Shown here in pieces: positions 43,601 through 47,671 of a stretch of 47,671 bases of DNA. Position 1 is the first letter of the stretch. Each line of letters opens with the position of its first letter. The stretch is from Pirellula sp. GTDB lineage: Bacteria; Planctomycetota; Planctomycetia; Pirellulales; Pirellulaceae. The notes under the pieces were generated by a model. The model searched no databases, had not been told where the DNA came from, and worked only from the letters and a program-made list of their open reading frames with translations. A program made the position numbers and the translations under genes. The DNA lies in the NCBI GenBank assembly GCA_021736575.1, contig JAIPFP010000014.1, positions 1 to 47,671 of the forward strand, in the 5' to 3' direction.

Positions 43601-44543
43601 CTTGCGTGGTGACAATCTCTTCGGTGCCGTCGGTTCCCGCGTAGGTTTGCAGAGTCTTGCCAGTTGCAGCATCGATGGATGTCAATGGGGCGTCGTAACC
43701 CAAAGTGGCATAAACGGTATTGTCCGTCGAGACCAAGCGGCGCGAGAGTTGTGTCGGCCCACTCTTGAGAGGCCAAAGATGGCTTTGCCAGCTTTCGATA
43801 TCGCGTTTCCACAAGACTGTTCCATTGAACGCATCGCGGGCAATCAACTTCCATTTTGACGGGAGTTGGATAGAGATTCGGCTTCCTTCGTCCATGATGT
43901 AAAACATCCGCCCGCCCGTCGATACGAGTGCGTTCATGCTAGCCATACGATCGTGGTGACGAGAGTAGCGTGGGCTACCGACCCACTGTAGATGTCGCGG
44001 TGGAGCGACCACATCGTCGTGAGCAACGGAGTTTCCACTCGCATCGTGCAAGTAGTGAGACCACTCGTCAATATTGCTCGGGCGCGGTTTGACGGTCTTC
44101 GTCCATTCGCCTTTAGAATTCTTGAGATAGGCAACGCCATTGGGAACGAGGACTCGCAGTACTTCTTCTTGCGGTACGTCCCCCTGGTCCTCAATCACCA
44201 TTAGGTTGACTAAGTTATCGATATAGGGAAGCTGCGATCCTACGATTTGATCCACGGCTACATCGCCGTAGTCTCCTGCCTTGCGAATGAGCTCGCGGGC
44301 TTTTTGGACAACCGTCGCGTCGCGGTCTAAGCCCTGTACTTGGACTCCATCACCTTGTCGAAGGGCTGCCGTTAACTCGCCTGTTCCAACGCCTAAATGA
44401 ACGAAGAACCCGCCGGTGACCCCGGTCTGACTCAAAATCTCGGAGGCTTGCTGCTTTGCATCCGCGAAAAGCGTGTGAGGCGTAATAACCATGGACAACG
44501 TCCACAGAATCGGCACCATGGCAAATAACTGAAAACGCCGCAT
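40623..44543 (-). CDS. Secreted methyltransferase-like / PQQ-type propeller / LamG protein
   Basis: The 1306-residue protein has a signal peptide (about 1-27). A class I methyltransferase-like Rossmann domain (about 40-145) follows: GGFFVHLGVGTGELTAALR, then GLDRD and LRVLVPNGVAYL. Two long stretches of PQQ-type beta-propeller blades follow (about 180-600 and 620-940), with ALDESNGRELWSF and LIARDAFNGTVLWKRD blade patterns and WPTFRHDAARSGS at the start of the second. The Cys-rich segment HNCACYPEAKLFGFNAL lies at 569-585. A LamG-like jelly-roll domain (about 965-1170) has LTIEAWVTA and GGWHHIVGVL. A last blade closes the chain. It is likely periplasmic or cell-surface. Whether the N-terminal fold still binds SAM outside the cell is doubtful. 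Confidence 0.85.
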   Translation of the reverse strand: MRRFQLFAMVPILWTLSMVITPHTLFADAKQQASEILSQTGVTGGFFVHLGVGTGELTAALRQGDGVQVQGLDRDATVVQKARELIRKAGDYGDVAVDQIVGSQLPYIDNLVNLMVIEDQGDVPQEEVLRVLVPNGVAYLKNSKGEWTKTVKPRPSNIDEWSHYLHDASGNSVAHDDVVAPPRHLQWVGSPRYSRHHDRMASMNALVSTGGRMFYIMDEGSRISIQLPSKWKLIARDAFNGTVLWKRDIESWQSHLWPLKSGPTQLSRRLVSTDNTVYATLGYDAPLTSIDAATGKTLQTYAGTDGTEEIVTTQGILFLVVRKGKAELADYAPLNGTVGDQALAGRMFWNEDPRILMAVEADTGRTLWAKQTKISPLTLAADSSRVYFHDGEKLISVDHRSGAVAWETEPVSRRNQFTFNFGPRLVVDEEVVLYAGGDGKMISVSKENGKLLWNAVHPNSGYQSPQDLLVMGGLVWCAPTTSGKDTGVYTGRDAKTGEVKKEFAPDVDTYWFHHRCYIAKATDNFLIPSRTGVEFVSPDSKHWDINHWVRGGCLYGVMPCNGLTYTPPHNCACYPEAKLFGFNALAPLAPTRPIPANVPEEGRLQKGPVFSQPLDDVANIQVGDWPTFRHDAARSGSASQSIKPAVDKKWSVDLGGRLTSPVIAQGRVYVAKMDAHTLFALDESNGRELWSFTAGARIDSPPTVHRGRVVFGGADGWVYCLQASDGQLAWRYRAAPLDRRTMAYEQLESLWPVHGSVLIQDDIVNCVSGRSNFLDGGLRLIRLNLATGEKLCENIMDETNPETGNNLQEKLKILQMPVGLPDILSSDGKFMYMKSQKFNLEGARLEIGPNSGDFAAQASVQRGDSAHLFAPMGFLDDSWFHRSYWVLGQSFAGGHAGYYQAGKYAPSGRIMVNGNGYVYGYGRKPEYLRWTTTMEHQLFKADPTPPEIPENFNKGGAAGSPAGSYAQFQKAPSLNPAGKPLTIEAWVTATKPNGVIVARGGPAEGFALVIEEGRPAFLVRSESNLSIAKGPKRIVGGWHHIVGVLTEDKQMRLFVDGERVAEERASGLLTKDPAQGMEVGADAASSVGEYATPNSFAGIIDEVRFYLNATEDEAIAERFTNGSELGNDPRLVVTFDDGTARDFSTYRNNGTMEGGSVVEGKIGKAMQFTAKNAAAPKANGDNQGGSNKVGNSLVKPKWANDVPIYVRAMVLAGNKLFIAGPLDIIDEEETFKKLSEKDEEVQQLLARQDDALEGKFSGLLLCVNCDSGMVEHELELGTLPAWDGMAGASGKLFLSTIDGRLMCFGE

Positions 44544-44860
44544 GGATTGCCTCTGCTTTACGAATGTTTTACGAATGGACGGAAGGATGGAGACGATGGG
44601 GTATCGTGACTCGCGCAGTCACACTGCGCACTCACCATGTGTAGTGTAACCGCTTCACGCATCTAATGCACGCGTGGAAAAGTGCAGTCGATAGCGCTGT
44701 AAGCCTATCCCACTGCACAAATCATTCAAGGCGAGCGGTTGGATGAGAAATACCCGTAGTACAGGCTGCCAGCCTGTATCGACATGCAAAACACAGGCTA
44801 GCAGCCTGTACTACGTGGTAGTAATTGTGCTGCCGCTCGCCCAATGTTGAGTCAAGACAA
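44544..44860. other. Intergenic stretch with hairpin repeats
   Basis: This 317-base gap between two minus-strand genes contains a fragment of the repeat family at 28780 (44693-44712) and a strong hairpin: arms 44757-44777 and 44793-44813, 21 nt with one mismatch. The following bases (to about 44845) match the tail of the repeat at 32884-32942. No gene is seen. It may terminate the 44861-46171 gene. Confidence 0.8.
44757..44845 (-). repeat. Hairpin repeat, second copy of the 32884 family
   Basis: TAGTACAGGCTGC-type arms pair over 21 nt. The CTACGTGGTAGT tail and TGCTGCCG-x-TCGCC follow as in the copy at 32884-32950. It lies just past the stop of the minus-strand propeller gene at 44861. Confidence 0.85.
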
Positions 44861-46171
44861 CTACTTCTTGATCGCGTACAACGCCTCGTACGATCGAATA
44901 TACAACGTTCCGTTGGATACGATGGCGGATGCAGTGATCGCTTCACCCATTTCCATCGTGCTGACCAACTTGAACTCTCGACCGGCACGAACGACAGAAA
45001 AATGCCCGTCGTTGGAACCAAAGTAGATATGCCCATCGGCGTACGTCGGACTTGAGCGGTGCTGGCCAGAGTACGTTCGCTCCAAGTACAGTTCCTTGCC
45101 CGTTGCAAGCTCCATGCATTGCAGCTTACCATCCTTCTGCAGCAGATAGACCAAGCCATCCACGATCAGCGGAATCGAGACGTCGGGCGTCCTGGCTGAA
45201 TTCCATGCGATCGCTTCTTTATTTTTCGAGCTGTCGCCTTTCAGGGCGGACGCTTTCAAGGCGATGACCGGTCCTTCTTTGGCCGTCGGAACAATGATGG
45301 AATTAGTCGCAGGTGACACGCACGGGGACGCGACAAAGCGAAACGTCTTGTCTGTCGGTTTCGAGTTGTTCTCGCTCGGACCGTTGAGCAGCCCGAATCG
45401 CCAGACTTCATTCCCTGTGCTCAAGTCATGGCCCGTAATGCAATCCGCACCATGAACGACCAGAAACTTGCTCGACTTGTCATCGTATATGAACGGGGAA
45501 GCGTACGAGTGCTTGCACTCAAAGGCAGCATCTGTTGCTCGCTCGACTTCCCAAACCGTTTTGCCCGTCATCTTGTCAAGCTTGATAACCTTGCCTGTCC
45601 TGGTGTTGTCGTCCATTTTCATCCGTCCATGGATGAGTTGCATATAGAGATGGTCTCCATCCAACACGGGCGTTGAAGTCATTCCGAATTGGATATCCAG
45701 TTTGCCGAATCGATCGCCAACGTCAAACTTCCAGACTTCGTCACCGTCCTTGGTGTAACAAGCTAATACACCCGTGCCAAAGAACACCCAGACATGTTTG
45801 CCGTCAGTGCATGGAGATGGAGAAGCGGAGTTGCCTTCGCCCGCCCGTGCGTCCTGATTACCGGTGCCGACTTTTTGCTTCCAAAGAACCTTGCCATCGG
45901 TTGTGCTTACGCAAAGGACCACTAGGTCATTCTTGTCGGAGCTGGTTGCATAGATTCGATCCTCCCAAACGCATGGTGTTGCACCCGCTTGTCCAGGCAT
46001 CGGCGTTCGCCATGCTACGTTTTCCGTTTTGCTCCATTGCGTGGGCAGATTCTTTTCGGTCGAAATCCCGTCGCTGCGGGGTCCACGCCACTGTGGCCAA
46101 TTCTCAGCATTGACGTTTCCGGAAAAAAGTAACGCCAACAATGCGGAACAGGTAAGATGCGATCGTTTCAT
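44861..46171 (-). CDS. Secreted PQQ-type beta-propeller protein (BamB-like)
   Basis: The 436-residue protein has a signal peptide (about 1-22, ending NVNA). Mature sequence starts ENWPQWRGPRSDGIS, as in many planctomycete propeller proteins. Repeated blades follow with the pattern TTDGKVLWKQKVG, TKDGDEVWKFDVG, KMTGKTVWEVER and STGNEVWRFG, spaced by about 50-60 residues, suggesting a seven- or eight-bladed propeller. No PQQ-dehydrogenase catalytic Asp or Cys-Cys site is evident, so it is more likely a binding or scaffold protein than a quinoprotein enzyme. It lies upstream of the methyltransferase-propeller gene but is separated by 317 bases, so they need not be one transcript. Confidence 0.9.
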   Translation of the reverse strand: MKRSHLTCSALLALLFSGNVNAENWPQWRGPRSDGISTEKNLPTQWSKTENVAWRTPMPGQAGATPCVWEDRIYATSSDKNDLVVLCVSTTDGKVLWKQKVGTGNQDARAGEGNSASPSPCTDGKHVWVFFGTGVLACYTKDGDEVWKFDVGDRFGKLDIQFGMTSTPVLDGDHLYMQLIHGRMKMDDNTRTGKVIKLDKMTGKTVWEVERATDAAFECKHSYASPFIYDDKSSKFLVVHGADCITGHDLSTGNEVWRFGLLNGPSENNSKPTDKTFRFVASPCVSPATNSIIVPTAKEGPVIALKASALKGDSSKNKEAIAWNSARTPDVSIPLIVDGLVYLLQKDGKLQCMELATGKELYLERTYSGQHRSSPTYADGHIYFGSNDGHFSVVRAGREFKLVSTMEMGEAITASAIVSNGTLYIRSYEALYAIKK

Positions 46172-46261
46172 GAAATGCGAAGTCGGTTGGTGGGAAGGTA
46201 AATGTTCACAAAGTCACAAGTTTGAGAGCGCCCATTCTAATCTCCAAACCGCCCGGCGGGA

Positions 46262-47671
46262 TCACTCGACGTTACTTTCAACTCGACGCAGCTTCCAAAA
46301 CTGCTCAGCATCCGCGATCCAGGGCCTCATTTGTTCCAATTCTTTAGGGACTGCGGCAATGGTCGCCTTGGATTTCGCAAGCCAACCCTCAAAAAAATCA
46401 ACGGCTCGCCGCGACACCCTGGGCTTTCCGTCAAACTCAAAGTAGAACGGAGCTGTGGTCGCTAGCCTGTAACCTTTTTCATGAGCCGTTATAACCCGAA
46501 TCACGAGCCAACCCGATTGATCGATTTCCATCGGCGGAAATTCTCCTCGTTTGTAATGGTCTTCCAGTTTGGCACTGTACATCGTTTCACCATTGAAGAT
46601 TACGTCCAAGTAATCGACCGGTTCTCGCACCGAAAGCGACACGCCAATGTCAATCGGAATCGGTTGCCCACGGTAACTTGCTTGCACACTTCCAGGCGGC
46701 ATTGCATTAACGCTGGCCCGAAGCAACGGACCGTTGGTCACGACCGTGCGCCCCTGCGAGATCGCTTGCCACCAAGTCGCTTCCGTCGGTTGCTCCTCAG
46801 AATAGATGTAAACTCGATTGTAGCCAACATGCGTTTCGTTTACCGCAAAGTCACTGCTCGCGGTTGGTGTCAGTCGGAGTCCAGCTTCGAGCATTTGCCA
46901 ATAGAGATACTCGTTCAAACGTCCGACGCCGCGAGCGTCTTTAAACTTCAATTCCTCTTCAGCGCCGATTGGGGCGAAAAGTTCGCTGGCAACGCGTTCC
47001 TTTCCGCGTGTGATTTGGATTTTGCCGCGAAGCGTCTTGCTCCCCTTTTCGCTCGATAACATCAGCCGGTCGTCGCTGTTCGGGCGATTGAAGGTGGAAA
47101 GCAACTGGACGGACCGAATCGACTCATTCCCAAGTAAAATGGGAACGTCGCGGTCCCACAACCGAACAAGTTCCGGAATGACCCCCTCGGTACGCTTGGC
47201 CTTGTCGAGAAGTTCGAAGGCCATGGCCGCAGTCATCGTCGCAGTCCCGTTTGTCGCAGTCCCGTTTGTCGCAGACTCGGCCAAAGCACCTTGTTTAGAC
47301 GAGGGTTGATTCGCTGCCTGCGCAGGCTGTGCCGTAGGAGGTTCTCGATGAAGCAGGAACGATCCGTGTTGCCAGTCCAGCAATCGACTCCTCGTATTGA
47401 GTTTGAGACCCAAGGACTCAGCATTGTTCATCATTGGCTCCTCGACTCGGTCTTTCGACTTCGATGGCTTGGTTTGCTTGGCTGCCGCCGCTTGAGGTTC
47501 CTCGGGAGCAGCAACGGATACGACTAGGTCGACTGCATCGGCTTGTTGCCAACGCGATAGCGATCCGATGGGTAGGCTTGATAGATGGTCCCCGCTATAC
47601 CAGTGTTCGGCATGCATATCGATGGCTCGCGGGACTTCCACTAGAACCACATCTTTGGCTCGCGGCTCGAT
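46262..47671 (-). CDS. CehA/McbA-like metallohydrolase, 3' part only (cut by window end)
   Basis: The frame is open to the right window edge, so the N-terminal part, including any PHP metal-binding motifs, is outside. About 469 residues are visible. The C-terminal pattern RLNEYLYWQMLEAGLRLTPTASSDF, VGYNRVYIY and GRTVVTNGPLL is typical of the CehA/McbA group of PHP-type metallohydrolases. An Ala/Gln/Thr-rich linker with a repeated NGTAT sequence lies before it. The protein should be a secreted or cell-envelope hydrolase, but the substrate is unknown. It is upstream of the propeller gene at 46171, with 90 bases between them, and may share its transcript. Confidence 0.75.
   Translation of the reverse strand: MEPRAKDVVLVEVPRAIDMHAEHWYSGDHLSSLPIGSLSRWQQADAVDLVVSVAAPEEPQAAAAKQTKPSKSKDRVEEPMMNNAESLGLKLNTRSRLLDWQHGSFLLHREPPTAQPAQAANQPSSKQGALAESATNGTATNGTATMTAAMAFELLDKAKRTEGVIPELVRLWDRDVPILLGNESIRSVQLLSTFNRPNSDDRLMLSSEKGSKTLRGKIQITRGKERVASELFAPIGAEEELKFKDARGVGRLNEYLYWQMLEAGLRLTPTASSDFAVNETHVGYNRVYIYSEEQPTEATWWQAISQGRTVVTNGPLLRASVNAMPPGSVQASYRGQPIPIDIGVSLSVREPVDYLDVIFNGETMYSAKLEDHYKRGEFPPMEIDQSGWLVIRVITAHEKGYRLATTAPFYFEFDGKPRVSRRAVDFFEGWLAKSKATIAAVPKELEQMRPWIADAEQFWKLRRVESNVE
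47238..47274 (-). repeat. 15-bp in-frame direct repeats in the CehA-like gene
   Basis: Units GTCGCAGTCCCGTTT at 47238-47252 and 47253-47267 are followed by a partial copy to 47274. They encode the repeated NGTAT in the linker. Confidence 0.9.

Overview
The window looks like chromosomal DNA of a planctomycete, most likely a Pirellulaceae-type member of the Pirellulales. This is inferred from gene content, not from any database search. The main pointers are a coupled DUF1549/DUF1553 cytochrome-like gene and DUF1501 gene, very large secreted PQQ-type propeller proteins, a futalosine-type menaquinone pathway (mqnB, mqnD), an ECF sigma factor paired with an anti-sigma-like membrane protein, mostly weak Shine-Dalgarno sequences, medium GC, and many short hairpin repeats between genes. 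I see no transposase, phage gene, CRISPR array or rRNA. There is one tRNA gene (Val, anticodon UAC).

Layout. Bases 1-430 hold at least five 90-bp tandem repeats, followed by an inverted-repeat element (454-566). A coupled trio (761-3653, + strand) encodes a DUF151 bifunctional-nuclease-family protein, an HSP90/HtpG-like chaperone and a four-helix membrane protein. A minus-strand sigma/anti-sigma pair follows (3805-5570). Next come an RraA-family gene (minus strand), a divergent CtBP-like 2-hydroxyacid dehydrogenase and an MFS transporter (5928-9252). The DUF1501 and DUF1549/1553 pair is at 9484-14120. An NTP-transferase-like gene, mqnB and mqnD form a minus-strand operon (14324-16562). A histidine phosphatase and a GAF plus PP2C-like regulator with a degenerate metal site follow (16882-19448).

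The centre is housekeeping. A lipoprotein-like gene overlaps a ResB-CcsA cytochrome c biogenesis fusion, which overlaps pyrK (19840-25621). Then come rpsU, tRNA-Val, rpmE, prfA, prmC, glycyl-tRNA synthetase and priA (25995-32864), all on the + strand, with tilS convergent (32969-34075). A sodium:solute symporter and a UPF0158 gene follow.

The right part is minus-strand. A Mod-type oxyanion ABC transporter has a binding protein made of two tandem ModA-like domains (36497-39501). A small secreted Cys-containing protein lies just downstream of a 1306-residue protein joining a methyltransferase-like domain, PQQ-type propeller and LamG domain (39617-44543). A second PQQ-type propeller protein (44861-46171) and the C-terminal part of a CehA/McbA-like protein, cut by the window edge, complete the region.

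The most unusual genome-scale pattern is that almost every intergenic hairpin repeat sits within about 50 bases after a stop codon. Several unrelated-looking repeat families share this placement. Other points worth following are the methyltransferase-propeller-LamG protein with its small secreted partner, the tandem ModA protein, the apparent pseudo-phosphatase, the DUF151/HSP90 coupling, and a strong terminator placed just upstream of the prfA start codon.
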